A stretch of 64,000 nt of DNA from the NCBI RefSeq assembly GCF_021390645.1, contig NZ_JAJEJT010000003.1, forward strand, positions 806,001 through 870,000, in the 5' to 3' direction. This stretch comes from Paraburkholderia flagellata (lineage in GTDB: Bacteria > Pseudomonadota > Gammaproteobacteria > Burkholderiales > Burkholderiaceae). The notes beneath the pieces are model-generated. The model ran no database searches. It saw nothing but the letters and a program-made list of their open reading frames with translations, and was not told the DNA's origin. Made by a program: the position numbers and the translations under genes. The number at the start of each line of letters is the position of its first letter. The first letter of the stretch is position 1. This document shows, piece after piece, positions 24,817 through 34,144 of the stretch.

Positions 24817-26290
24817 CCTGCTCAGATGGCTCACGGGGCCGCGCACCATTTTCTATGGCAGCCTCGCGGTCGCCTTCATCATGGCGTCGCTCTGCGCGAC
24901 GGTGCTCTACGAGAGCCGCCACGACGCCCTGGAGCGCGCGAGAGAGAATTCGCGCAACGTCGCGCTCGTTGCCGAACGCGACATCGAGCGCAATTTCGAG
25001 CTCTATGCGCTTTCGCTGCAAGCCGTGGTCGACGGCATCGGCCGGGCCGACGTCATGGCGTTGCCCGCGCATCTGCGCAGCCAGTTACTGTTCGACCACG
25101 CCATTACCGCGGAATATCTGGGCTCGATTCTCGTGCTCGACGAAGCGGGCAACGTCGCCATGAATTCGGCCACCGACACGCCGCTGAAGGCGAATTTCGC
25201 CGACCGCGACTACTTCACGGTTCAGCGCGACAATCCCCACGCTGGCCTCTACATTAGTGCGCCATACCGTTCGCGCTTGCGCAACGGCGCGCCCAGCATC
25301 GCGCTGAGCCGCAGACTTTCGCATCCCGACGGGTCGTTCGCCGGCATCGTCATGATCGCCATCAACCTGGAGTATTTTCACCAGCTGTTCGCCGGGCTCT
25401 CGCTTGGGCCGCACGGGGCGATTTCGTTGATCGCGCAAGACGGCACCATGATCATGCGCCAGCCCTACGACGCGTCCGTGGTGGGACGCAACATCCGTCG
25501 CGCCAGTACGTTCCGCCAGTTTCTGGCCGCGAAAGAAGGCAGTTTCTCGGATACGTCGTCGATCGATGGTGTACAGCGCATGTATTTTTTCCGCAATTTC
25601 CCGCGCCAGCCGCTCATCATCATGGTGGCGGAAGCCGAACCCGATATCTACGCCGCCTGGCGGCGGCGTGCGCTGACCATCGGCACGCTCATGGGCACCT
25701 TCGCCATCGGCTTCGTCGCGCTCTCGTTCGTGCTCGCCACGCAGTTGCGGCGCAGAATGCGCGCCGAGTCCGAACTGCAGTTGCTCGCGCGCACCGACAG
25801 CCTCACGGGACTGAACAATCGCCGCACGCTCGGCGAGATCCTGGAACAGGAATGGCGGCGTGCAAAACGCGCGCGCAGCGTGTTCTCGCTGCTCTTCGTC
25901 GATATCGACAGGTTCAAGGCCTATAACGACAAGTATGGCCACCAGGCCGGCGACGACGCGCTCGCCGCCGTCGCGCGCTGCATTGGCGAAAACATCCGCC
26001 GGCCCGCGGACACTGCCGCCCGTTACGGCGGCGAAGAGTTCATCGTCGTGCTGCCCGATACGCTGCTGGAAGGCGCCTGTGCGATCGCCGAGAAAATCCG
26101 CCATGCGATCAGCGAACTCGCCATCGAGCATTCAGGCAGCGAGTACGGGCGCGTCACGGCGAGCATTGGCTCCGCAAGCTGGTCACCCGACCACGATGTC
26201 GACGTCACGCAGATCATCAAGGCAGCCGATCAGGCGCTGTACGACGCCAAGGCGCGCGGCCGCAACCGCGTCGCCATGTGTGTCGCCTGA
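24791..26290 (+). CDS. diguanylate cyclase with dCACHE-type sensor
   Basis: 499 residues from the ATG at 24791 (MRPAFTSGNLL). Two membrane helices (about 20-38 and 292-316) flank a periplasmic CACHE-type sensor, followed by a GGDEF domain. The signature is GGEEF at 413-417, an active variant, and an inhibitory RxxD site (RPAD) lies five residues before the RY-GGEEF block. It makes the second messenger c-di-GMP in answer to an external small molecule. It overlaps the truncated EAL gene and ends 9 bases from the convergent efflux operon. Confidence 0.92.
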   Translation: MRPAFTSGNLLRWLTGPRTIFYGSLAVAFIMASLCATVLYESRHDALERARENSRNVALVAERDIERNFELYALSLQAVVDGIGRADVMALPAHLRSQLLFDHAITAEYLGSILVLDEAGNVAMNSATDTPLKANFADRDYFTVQRDNPHAGLYISAPYRSRLRNGAPSIALSRRLSHPDGSFAGIVMIAINLEYFHQLFAGLSLGPHGAISLIAQDGTMIMRQPYDASVVGRNIRRASTFRQFLAAKEGSFSDTSSIDGVQRMYFFRNFPRQPLIIMVAEAEPDIYAAWRRRALTIGTLMGTFAIGFVALSFVLATQLRRRMRAESELQLLARTDSLTGLNNRRTLGEILEQEWRRAKRARSVFSLLFVDIDRFKAYNDKYGHQAGDDALAAVARCIGENIRRPADTAARYGGEEFIVVLPDTLLEGACAIAEKIRHAISELAIEHSGSEYGRVTASIGSASWSPDHDVDVTQIIKAADQALYDAKARGRNRVAMCVA

Positions 26291-26299
26291 CCCGCGCGG

Positions 26300-27772
26300 C
26301 TATGGGGTGGCAACGCTGCTACCCGCGTCCGCATGCTCTGGCCGGGGCGCATCCTGCCCGCCTCCTAGCGCCACGTATAACGAAGCGCCGTTTTGCAGCG
26401 CCGCCGCGCGTAGCTGGATCAATTGCTGCTGTGCCGCGAACAGGCTGCGCTTTGCATCGACCACTTCCAGGTAGATGGAAATGCCGTTCTGGTAGCGCAG
26501 ATCGGCGGCTTCCGCCAGGCGCGCCTCGGAGGCCACCGCGCGCTCCTGTGCCGCGATCTGCTCCTGCAGGCGCTGGCGCGCAATCAGCGCATCGGAGACT
26601 TCGCGGAACGCCACCTGAACGGTTTTCTGGTAGTTCGCCACGAGTTCCGTTTGACGCGCTTCGGACAGGCGCACCTGCGCGCTGCGGCGACCCGCGTCGA
26701 AGATGGGCAGCGTGACGAATCCGGATATGAGCCATGCCTGCTTGCCGGGCACGAACAGATCGCTCAACTCCGGAGACACATAGCCGAAACTGCCCGTGAG
26801 CGAAACGCGCGGGAAGTAGTCGGCGCGCGCGGCGCCGATGTCGGCGTCGGCGGCTCGCAACGACTGCTCGGCGGCGCGAATATCGGGGCGCAGTGCAAGC
26901 AGCGAGGAAGGCAGGCCTGCATCGAGCGCGCCGAACTGGTCGGCGTCGGCCAGCACATGGCGTTGCGTCATGCCGGCGGCGTCGGGCAGCGGGCCACCGA
27001 TCAGGACAGCCAACTGATCGCGCTGCTGGCCCGTCGTCCTTTGCAGCTCGGCAAGCTGCGTTTGCGCCTGCGTGACGAGAATGCGCGCCTGTTCGTAATC
27101 CACGAGCGATGTCGCGCCCGCGTCAAGACGAAGCCGCGCGACTTCCAGCGCGTATTGCCGTGTTTCGAGCGTGTGCTGAGCCAGGTCGATGCCCTCGTTG
27201 CCCGAGAGAATCGCGTAGTAAGTCGCGGCCACGTTGCTGATGAGCGAGAGACGAAACGCTTCATTGGCCTCCACCGTCGCCAGATAGTTGCGGCGCGCGG
27301 ACTCGCTCAGGTTTGCCACGCGCCCCCAGAAGTCGAGTTCGAACGACGTGACGGCCACCTGCACGCTGTACTGGTTGAAGTGAACCGAGGTGTTGTTGTT
27401 GGCAAGCTCAGGCTCGATGGTGTTGAGCGGCGTTTTGGTGCGGGTGGCATCCGCGCCCGCGGCCACTTGCGGAAACTGCGCGGAGCGCTGCACGCGGTAG
27501 AGCGCCTGCGCCTGCTCGATGCGCGCAACTGATGCCGCAAGATCGCGGTTATGCGCGAGTGCCATGGCAATGAGTTGCTTGAGCGCCGGGTCGCGGAAAA
27601 ACGTCTCCCATGTCAGCTCCGAAGCGAGACGCTCGCCCCCCGGCGCAGCAATATCCGCACTCTCGTAGGTGCTGGCAACTGGCAATTCCGGCTGCTGGTA
27701 GCGCGGGGCGAAATTGCACGAAGCGAGCGCGAGGCATGCAGCAATCGCCATCCACCTGGCAGTCTTAAACAT
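26300..27772 (-). CDS. RND efflux outer-membrane lipoprotein, OprM/NodT family
   Basis: Outer-membrane channel of 490 residues. The ATG at 27772 (MFKTARW) follows GGGAG. A lipoprotein signal with lipobox ALASC (Cys near residue 19) and two outer-membrane efflux repeats are visible (DLAASVARIEQAQALYR; ADADIGAARADYFPRVSLTG). It is the exit duct of the tripartite pump and overlaps the pump gene by 8 bases. Confidence 0.94.
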   Translation of the reverse strand: MFKTARWMAIAACLALASCNFAPRYQQPELPVASTYESADIAAPGGERLASELTWETFFRDPALKQLIAMALAHNRDLAASVARIEQAQALYRVQRSAQFPQVAAGADATRTKTPLNTIEPELANNNTSVHFNQYSVQVAVTSFELDFWGRVANLSESARRNYLATVEANEAFRLSLISNVAATYYAILSGNEGIDLAQHTLETRQYALEVARLRLDAGATSLVDYEQARILVTQAQTQLAELQRTTGQQRDQLAVLIGGPLPDAAGMTQRHVLADADQFGALDAGLPSSLLALRPDIRAAEQSLRAADADIGAARADYFPRVSLTGSFGYVSPELSDLFVPGKQAWLISGFVTLPIFDAGRRSAQVRLSEARQTELVANYQKTVQVAFREVSDALIARQRLQEQIAAQERAVASEARLAEAADLRYQNGISIYLEVVDAKRSLFAAQQQLIQLRAAALQNGASLYVALGGGQDAPRPEHADAGSSVATP

Positions 27773-30700
27773 CGCTCGCTCCCGCTGGCCGCGCGTCTTC
27801 TTCGTCATCGTCCTGCGCGCGCTTGCGGCTCAACCATCTGCGTGCCACCACATAGAACACGGGCGTAAAGAAGATACCGAGCAGCGTGGCCGTGAACATG
27901 CTGCCCAGGATGCCGGTGCCCACCGCCTGCCGCCCCGCCGCACCCGCGCCCGTGGCGAGCGCGAGCGGCAGCATGCCGAGCACGAAGGTCACGCTCGTCA
28001 TCAGAATCGGACGCAAGCGCTGGCGCGCGCCGTTCACTGCCGCACTCACGGTATCGCTGCCCGCGGCCTCCTCCTTGACGGCGAATTCCACGATCAGGAT
28101 GGCGTTCTTGGCAGCGAGGCCGATGATCGTCACGAGGCCGATGTTGAAGTAGACATCGGCGGAAAAGCGCCGCGCCATGGTGAGGAGAACCGCGCCCAGC
28201 ACGCCCAGCGGAATGATGAGCAGCACGGCAACGGGAATCGCCCAGCTCTCGTAGAGCGCGGCGAGCAGCAGAAACACCACGACGAGGGAAAGCAGCAGCA
28301 GCGCACCGATCTGCCCGGCCGCCTGCTGTTCCTCGAAGGCCGTGCCGGTCCATTCGTAGGTCAGGCTGCCGGAAAGAACGTGGTCCGCAATGCGTTCCAT
28401 CTCTGCGAGCGCGGCCCCGCTGGAGCGGCCGGGCGCCGCCTGCCCCGAGATCGTGGCCGACGGAAAACCGTTATAGCGCTCGACCTGCTGTGGCCCCGCA
28501 GTCCAGTGCACGCTCGTGAACGCCGAAAACGGCACCATCTCGCCCACGTTGTTGCGCAAGCGCAGCGCGCCGATGTCCTCGGGCCGCATGCGCTGGTCGG
28601 CGTCGGCCTGCATGAGCACGCGCAGCACGTTCCCCTCGTAGACGAAGTCGTTCACGTAGTTCGAGCCGAACGCGAGCGCAAGCGCGCTGTTCACCTGGCC
28701 GATCTGCAACCCCAGCGCACGTGCCTTCACGCGGTCGATATCGACATACAGTTGCGGCGCGGGCGGCAAGCCGTCGGGCCGCACGCCCACCAGCAAGGGG
28801 CTGCGCGCGGCCTCGGCCAGCATGCGCGCGCTCGCCTGCTGCAACGCCGCGCCACCTACGCCGCTGCGGTCCAGGATCTTCATCGTGAAGCCGCTCGCAT
28901 TGCCGAGCGAGGGAATGGCGGGCGGATCGAGCGCGAAGACGAGCGCTTGCGGAATATTTCGGAATGCTGCGTTCGCGCGCCCAACGAGCGCCCCCGCCGA
29001 ATTCGCGGCGCCCGGCCGGTCCGCCCACGGCTTCAGGTCGACGAACGACATGGCCGCCGACTGCCCCTGGCCGAAGAAGCTGAATCCCGTGACCGACGCG
29101 ATATTGCGCACCTGGGGCTGCTGCCTGAGAAAGGCCTCGACCTGATCGACGACCTGTTGCGTGCGCTGCGCGGTCGCGCCGGGCGCCGCCGTATACGCGA
29201 CGAAAATGTGCCCCTGATCCTCAGCCGGAATGAAGCCGCGCGGCAGTTGGGTGAAGAGGAACCCGGTCGCCACGCAGACCACGACGAATACGACGAGCCA
29301 ACGAACCGGCTTGCGCAGCATGGCCTGCACGGCCATCACGTAGCGCTCGGTGGCGGTATCCAAGCCGCGGTTGAATGCGTCGAAAATGCGCTGCTGGATG
29401 CGGGCTGGCCAGTGCGCGGCAGCGCGCTTGCCGGTGCCGTCATCGGGCTTCGTCTTGCTGCCCAGCAGCGTCGCCGACATGGCCACGCCCAGCGTGAGCG
29501 CAAGCAAGGTGGACAGAAAGATCGAGACGGTGAGCGTGACCGAGAACTGGCGATAGATCGCGCCCGTCGAACCCGGAAAGAACGCCATCGGAACGAACAC
29601 CGCAATGAGCACGAGCGTGCTCGCGATGGCGGCGCCCGCAATCTGCCCGATGGCCTTGACGGTCGCCCGCCGTGCACTGAGCCCCTCTTCCTGGATCACG
29701 CGCTCGACGCTTTCCACCACCACGATCGCGTCGTCATTGAGCACGCCGATCGCCACGACCATGGCGAACAACGAAAGCAGATTAATGGAGAGTCCGAACA
29801 AATAGATCCCCACGCAAGTGCCGATCAGCGCGATCGGTACGACCAGCGTGGGAATGAGCGTCGCGCGCCACTTCTGAAGGAACAGGAACACGATGACCGT
29901 CACGAGCAGCAACGCTTCGACCATCGTGCGCAGCACCCCGCTCAGCGAAGTCGTGATGAACGGCGTCGTGTCGAACGGCACGACCCATGTCACGCCCTTC
30001 GGGAAAGTGGGCTGCAACTGCGTGAAGCGCTGCCGCACGGCGCTCGCCACGGCCAGCGCGTTCGCGCCGCTCGCGAGCTGGATGGCGATCCCTGCGGACT
30101 CCTTGCCGTTCACGCGAAAGCGAAATCCATAGCTGTCGTTGCCCAGTTCCACGCGCGCGACGTCACCCACGCGCACCGTAGAGCCATCCGGGTTCGAGCG
30201 CACGATGACCTCGCGAAACTGCTCGGGCGTCGAAAAGCGGCCGCGCATGACGACCTGCGCATTGAGTTCGGCGCCAGGCGCGAGAGGCTGGTCGCCGAGG
30301 CTCCCGCCCGCAGTCTGGCTGTTCTGTTCCTGGATGGCCGTCATCACTTCGTTGGCCGAAAGACCGAAGCTGCTGAGTTTTTCCGGATCGATCCAGATCC
30401 GCATCGCATACGACGAACCGAACAGCTGCGCATCGCCGACGCCGGGAATGCGGCGCAATTCATTGACGATGTTATTGGCGGCGAAGTTGCCCAGTTCCAC
30501 AGCCGGTATCGACCCATCGGCCGATTGCAGCGCAACGAGCATGAGAAAGCCCGACGACGCCTTCGTGACGGTCACGCCCACCTGCCTCACCTCCAGCGGC
30601 AAGCGCGGCTCGACGCGGCTCAAGCGGTCCTGGACCTGCGAGAGCGCCACGTCGAGATTCGTGCCGGGCCTGAGCGTGACGGTGATCTGCGCCGTGCCGT

Positions 30701-30953
30701 TCGAGCGGCTTTGCGACGACATGTAGAGGAAGTTCTCGACGCCGTTCATTTCGTCTTCGATGATCGACGTGACCGTGCGGTCCAGCGTATTCGCGTCCGC
30801 GCCGCTGTAAACCGCCGATATCGTGAGCGAGGGCGGCGCTACGTCGGGATACTGCTCGACTGGCAGCAGCATGAGCGCGAGGCCGCCAAAGAGCGCAATG
30901 AAGAGCGCAACCACCCACGCGAAGACCGGCCGGTAGACGAAGAATCGGTTCAT
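27765..30953 (-). CDS. RND multidrug efflux permease, HAE1 (MexB/AcrB-like)
   Basis: Inner-membrane proton-driven exporter of 1062 residues, full length. It starts MNRFFVYRPVFAWVVAL as in AcrB. The proton-relay Asp pair in helix 4 is present (GVLNDDAIVVVE), as are the FFPGSTGAIYRQF and porter-domain motifs. It works with the adaptor at 30966-32123 and the channel at 26300-27772. Drug range cannot be told. No TetR or LysR regulator gene is adjacent. Confidence 0.96.
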   Translation of the reverse strand: MNRFFVYRPVFAWVVALFIALFGGLALMLLPVEQYPDVAPPSLTISAVYSGADANTLDRTVTSIIEDEMNGVENFLYMSSQSRSNGTAQITVTLRPGTNLDVALSQVQDRLSRVEPRLPLEVRQVGVTVTKASSGFLMLVALQSADGSIPAVELGNFAANNIVNELRRIPGVGDAQLFGSSYAMRIWIDPEKLSSFGLSANEVMTAIQEQNSQTAGGSLGDQPLAPGAELNAQVVMRGRFSTPEQFREVIVRSNPDGSTVRVGDVARVELGNDSYGFRFRVNGKESAGIAIQLASGANALAVASAVRQRFTQLQPTFPKGVTWVVPFDTTPFITTSLSGVLRTMVEALLLVTVIVFLFLQKWRATLIPTLVVPIALIGTCVGIYLFGLSINLLSLFAMVVAIGVLNDDAIVVVESVERVIQEEGLSARRATVKAIGQIAGAAIASTLVLIAVFVPMAFFPGSTGAIYRQFSVTLTVSIFLSTLLALTLGVAMSATLLGSKTKPDDGTGKRAAAHWPARIQQRIFDAFNRGLDTATERYVMAVQAMLRKPVRWLVVFVVVCVATGFLFTQLPRGFIPAEDQGHIFVAYTAAPGATAQRTQQVVDQVEAFLRQQPQVRNIASVTGFSFFGQGQSAAMSFVDLKPWADRPGAANSAGALVGRANAAFRNIPQALVFALDPPAIPSLGNASGFTMKILDRSGVGGAALQQASARMLAEAARSPLLVGVRPDGLPPAPQLYVDIDRVKARALGLQIGQVNSALALAFGSNYVNDFVYEGNVLRVLMQADADQRMRPEDIGALRLRNNVGEMVPFSAFTSVHWTAGPQQVERYNGFPSATISGQAAPGRSSGAALAEMERIADHVLSGSLTYEWTGTAFEEQQAAGQIGALLLLSLVVVFLLLAALYESWAIPVAVLLIIPLGVLGAVLLTMARRFSADVYFNIGLVTIIGLAAKNAILIVEFAVKEEAAGSDTVSAAVNGARQRLRPILMTSVTFVLGMLPLALATGAGAAGRQAVGTGILGSMFTATLLGIFFTPVFYVVARRWLSRKRAQDDDEEDARPAGASDV

Positions 30954-30965
30954 GACGCGCGCCGC

Positions 30966-32123
30966 TCAGGAGTGGCCCGCAGCGGCGAAGGGATGGGCGT
31001 CCACGCGCTGCCCCGGCTGCACCCTCTGCCAGCCATCGACGATGACACGCTCACCCGGCTCCAGCCCGTCCTTCACGACCCATTGCCCCGCTTCCTGCGG
31101 GCCGAGAACGACATTGCGACGCACGACAGTGCCGTCGTCGGCGACGAGCGAGAGGCTCGCCCCGTTGTTGTCGAACTGCACGGCGCGCGCGGGGACAGCC
31201 AGGCCATTCGGTATCGTTCCGATCACGACGCGCCCGCGCACGAACTGCCCCGGCAACAAGATGCGCGACGCATTGTTGAAGCGCGCACGCAGAACCTGCG
31301 TGCCGGTGGAAGGATCGACGACGAGATCGGTAAAGTCGAGCACGCCCGGCTCGCCATAGTCGTCGCCGTTCGCGAGCGTGAGCCACACTTGGGCGCGGTC
31401 GGCGGCGGGCGCCGCGAGCGCACCCGACGCGATTTGTTTGCGTACCTCCAGCAAAGATATATTCGACTGCGTGAACACGGCGTTCACGGGCGAGAGCTGA
31501 TTGACCTGCGTGAGCAAGGTCGCGCCGCCCGCACTGACTAGCGCGCCTTCGGTCACGAGCGCGCGCCCGACACGGCCCGCAATGGGCGCGCGAACCGTGC
31601 ATCGGTCGAGACGAAGTTGCGCGAGCGTCACGGCGGCGCGTGCGTCCGCAACATTCGCATCGGCCTGCTGTAGTGCGGCCGTCGCGGCCTCGAATTCCTG
31701 GGCGCTCACGACCTGGCGCGCCACCAGCGGCTTGAAGCGCGCAACTTCGGAGGCCGCATTGCCCTGCACGGCCTGGGCCCGGTTGAGCGCCGCCTGGGCC
31801 TGCTGCAATGCGGCCTGGTAATCGCGCGAATCGATGAGAAAGAGCGGCGCGCCGGCCCGCACGTCGGTGCCTTCCTCAAAGAGACGCCGCTCGACGATAC
31901 CGTCTACGCGGGCCCGCACCTCCGCCGAGCGGATCGCTTCGATGCGGCCTGGTAGTTCGATCACGCGGGGAATGGATTGCGCCGCAACCGTTTCGACCAG
32001 CACGCTCGGCGGCGGCGCTGCGCCGCTCTGGGCTTGCCGGTCGCGACATCCGAAGCCCGTCAGCAGCAGTGCCGCAACGACGATCAGCAACGGTCGACAG
32101 CGTCTGGGTTCGCAGTTTGACAC
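30966..32123 (-). CDS. RND efflux periplasmic adaptor lipoprotein
   Basis: Membrane-fusion protein of 385 residues. I chose GTG at 32123 (VSNCEPRRCR), with GGAG seven bases before it; the frame is open further upstream but without similarity. The lipobox LTGFGC gives a lipid-anchored Cys. Lipoyl/biotin-like halves (VRARVDGIVERRLFEEG; VRAPIAGRVGRALV) flank a coiled-coil hairpin. It is first in the operon, 12 bases before the pump. Confidence 0.92.
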   Translation of the reverse strand: MSNCEPRRCRPLLIVVAALLLTGFGCRDRQAQSGAAPPPSVLVETVAAQSIPRVIELPGRIEAIRSAEVRARVDGIVERRLFEEGTDVRAGAPLFLIDSRDYQAALQQAQAALNRAQAVQGNAASEVARFKPLVARQVVSAQEFEAATAALQQADANVADARAAVTLAQLRLDRCTVRAPIAGRVGRALVTEGALVSAGGATLLTQVNQLSPVNAVFTQSNISLLEVRKQIASGALAAPAADRAQVWLTLANGDDYGEPGVLDFTDLVVDPSTGTQVLRARFNNASRILLPGQFVRGRVVIGTIPNGLAVPARAVQFDNNGASLSLVADDGTVVRRNVVLGPQEAGQWVVKDGLEPGERVIVDGWQRVQPGQRVDAHPFAAAGHS

Positions 32124-32576
32124 GCGAGGCTCCACCGAAAAATAGAGTCGGTACACGCGCACCCGGAACGGCTCATTGCGCACGTACTCGAACGGCTCAT
32201 TGCGATGTTCACCCAAACTGCGATTTACGGCCCCCGATGTGCGCAGTCCGCAAGGGCAGAAACGTGAGAAAGGCACACAACATTTCAATTGTTATCTAAC
32301 AGATATCGCTTTCATACTTTCACAGGATTTACGCAAAACCGCCACAAAATCAACTACTCGTAAATTTCTTGAAGTCAGAATTCCCTTTACTACTATGGAT
32401 AGACGCTTCACACCCTTATTCACACCGCTGGATTCTTTCGTTTTCCAGCCATTGCCCATACGCTTTTAAGGGCACGTTCGCCCAGTCGGATATCACGGTT
32501 TTCGGATTGTTCTATAACCGAAGAAGCCGTAGGTCATGGCGACGTCAATCATCTTCTTGCCTCAGGAGATCGAATC
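32124..32576. promoter_or_regulatory. AT-rich divergent region of the efflux operon
   Basis: 453 bases with no supported gene. From about 32276 to 32420 the base composition is clearly AT-richer than its surroundings. A 12-base palindrome TGTTATCTAACA at 32290-32301, 167 bases before the adaptor start, could be a repressor operator. It separates the efflux operon from the RcnB-like gene. Confidence 0.45.
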
Positions 32577-32903
32577 ATGAAAAGCCAACTCGTCCTCTCA
32601 GTCATCGCTGCGCTCGTCGTCGGTGTCTCCTCGTCCGCAATTGCACAAGGCACATCCGGTGGCGATCAAAGCCAGGGGACAGGTCGCCAGCAGGTCATGC
32701 CGACCATGCCGCATCGCGACTGGCACGAGGGCCAGCAGGTTCCCTCGAAGTACCGGCATTACAACTTCCAGATGAAAGACTGGAAGTCGCATAATCTGGA
32801 CGCGCCTGGGCGCGGCCAGCAATGGCTGGGCGTGAACGGCGACTACGTGCTGGTGTCAAGAAGCAACTGGAAGATCGCGAAGATCGTTCCGGGTACTGAA
32901 TGA
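32577..32903 (+). CDS. RcnB-family periplasmic protein
   Basis: 108 residues with a signal peptide (cleavage near Ala23). The mature part has the RcnB pattern: PSKYRHYNFQMKDWKSHNL, then PGRGQQWLGVNGDYVLV and a final G/W-x-I. E. coli RcnB helps nickel/cobalt homeostasis; many relatives are of unknown function. CAGGAGATCG lies before the ATG. Here it is single and next to no metal transporter. Confidence 0.8.
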   Translation: MKSQLVLSVIAALVVGVSSSAIAQGTSGGDQSQGTGRQQVMPTMPHRDWHEGQQVPSKYRHYNFQMKDWKSHNLDAPGRGQQWLGVNGDYVLVSRSNWKIAKIVPGTE

Positions 32904-32917
32904 GTGGGATGACGAGA

Positions 32918-32939
32918 CGGGCTACGTGAGTGTAGCCCG
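32918..32939 (+). terminator. hairpin after the RcnB-like gene
   Basis: A perfect 8-bp stem CGGGCTAC/GTAGCCCG with a 6-base loop begins 15 bases after the stop. No strong T-run follows, so efficiency is uncertain. Confidence 0.5.
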
Positions 32940-32991
32940 CTCAATTACTGCATGATTCATGCAGGGGCGGTTGCCATGCATGCCGCCCTTC

Positions 32992-33372
32992 TCAATCGAC
33001 GAGCCGCGAGCGAAGGCGCTTGTACTCGTCGTCTGAAATCGATCCTGCCGTTTTCAGCTTGTCGAGCTTCTCGATTTCGTCCGCGACACTGTAGCCCACG
33101 ATGTGGCGCAGTTCTTCGCGCGCCTTCTGCGCCCGTTCCTGGTTGCGATGCGCCATGTCCCTGCCTTGTGTGAGCACGTAGGCAAAAATGCCGATATAGG
33201 GCAAAACGATCAGAAATATCACCCAGACGATCTTCAGGAATCCCGATATATCGGTTCGACGAAACAGGTCACTCGTAATCGTGATGAACAGCCAGAACCA
33301 CAGAATGAACATGAATATCGAAAACGCATCGATAATGAAGTTCGAAAACGTAAAGCCATTTGCGAAGATCAT
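32992..33372 (-). CDS. small membrane protein with PLDc_N-like and SHOCT regions
   Basis: 126 residues from the ATG at 33372, which follows GGAGG. Two membrane helices (about 14-34 and 45-68) resemble the PLDc_N-type two-helix module, and the C-terminus is a SHOCT motif (LDKLKTAGSISDDEYKRLRSRL). SHOCT ends are thought to mediate oligomerisation. Physiological role unknown. Confidence 0.8.
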   Translation of the reverse strand: MIFANGFTFSNFIIDAFSIFMFILWFWLFITITSDLFRRTDISGFLKIVWVIFLIVLPYIGIFAYVLTQGRDMAHRNQERAQKAREELRHIVGYSVADEIEKLDKLKTAGSISDDEYKRLRSRLVD

Positions 33373-33502
33373 GAATCGCCTCCGTCGGTTTTGCGTGTGG
33401 AAAAGGCAACTGTGCGCGCACACGGGCATTGAAGGCCGCACCGTGCTCGCGCGAAACGTGATGCACGGACGTGACGCGGCCGCCAAGCTTGCTTTCGTCA
33501 GG

Positions 33503-34063
33503 TCAAATCAGGCCGCGCCTGCGCTCCCGGCCGGCAAACGGCACCACGGCCATGGAAATGAGATCCAGTCCGAGGAACAGTCCGAGCAACGGTAACGGCA
33601 CGCTCGGGAAATTGGCGGCCAGAAAAATGGCGAGCAGGAAAGACAGCGCCGCGCTGACGATGCCGATATTGTTGACCTTCACGTCCTGCCCGACCGACGC
33701 AATGATCTTGAAGAAGCCGTCCAGCACGAAGAAGATCATCAGCATCACGGTAAGACCGCGCGCCCGTGCGCTGTCGTTGACCAGAATGAGAATACCGATG
33801 AGGACGGGCACGATGACTGGCGGAATGCGCCTGACAGCGAGTGCCCAGTCTTTCGTCGTGAAGAGATTCAAGGCATGCACGAAGCCGCAGAATAGCAGCA
33901 TCCTTGCGATGAAAAGCGTTCCAATCATTGACCTTGTCGTGAGCGACAAGACGATGCAGAAAATGCCCGCCGCGACGAGAAGCGTTGAGCTGGCAATCGG
34001 AAAAATAGCACGCTTTTTCATATTCGAATGTAACTGCGACAATACGGTTACATAGCTCGGCAT
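33503..34063 (-). CDS. HdeD/DUF308-like membrane protein
   Basis: 186 residues with six hydrophobic helices and the repeated short-loop layout of HdeD (acid-resistance membrane protein) relatives. The ATG at 34063 gives the family length; an internal ATG at 34021 is possible, and neither has a strong ribosome site. Function in acid or envelope stress is inference. Confidence 0.7.
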   Translation of the reverse strand: MPSYVTVLSQLHSNMKKRAIFPIASSTLLVAAGIFCIVLSLTTRSMIGTLFIARMLLFCGFVHALNLFTTKDWALAVRRIPPVIVPVLIGILILVNDSARARGLTVMLMIFFVLDGFFKIIASVGQDVKVNNIGIVSAALSFLLAIFLAANFPSVPLPLLGLFLGLDLISMAVVPFAGRERRRGLI

Positions 34064-34144
34064 ATCTGACTTGCGCGTATTCTTGCCGGATTATAGGCTT
34101 AAGCGAAATTAAGCGTTCTACGATCAGCCGTGGAAGTATAGTGC

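Noticed and set aside
27714..31541. 1275-codon open frame on the plus strand
   Set aside because: Exactly opposite the RND pump and adaptor; its translation is the Arg/His-rich shadow typical of high-GC DNA, with no family resemblance.
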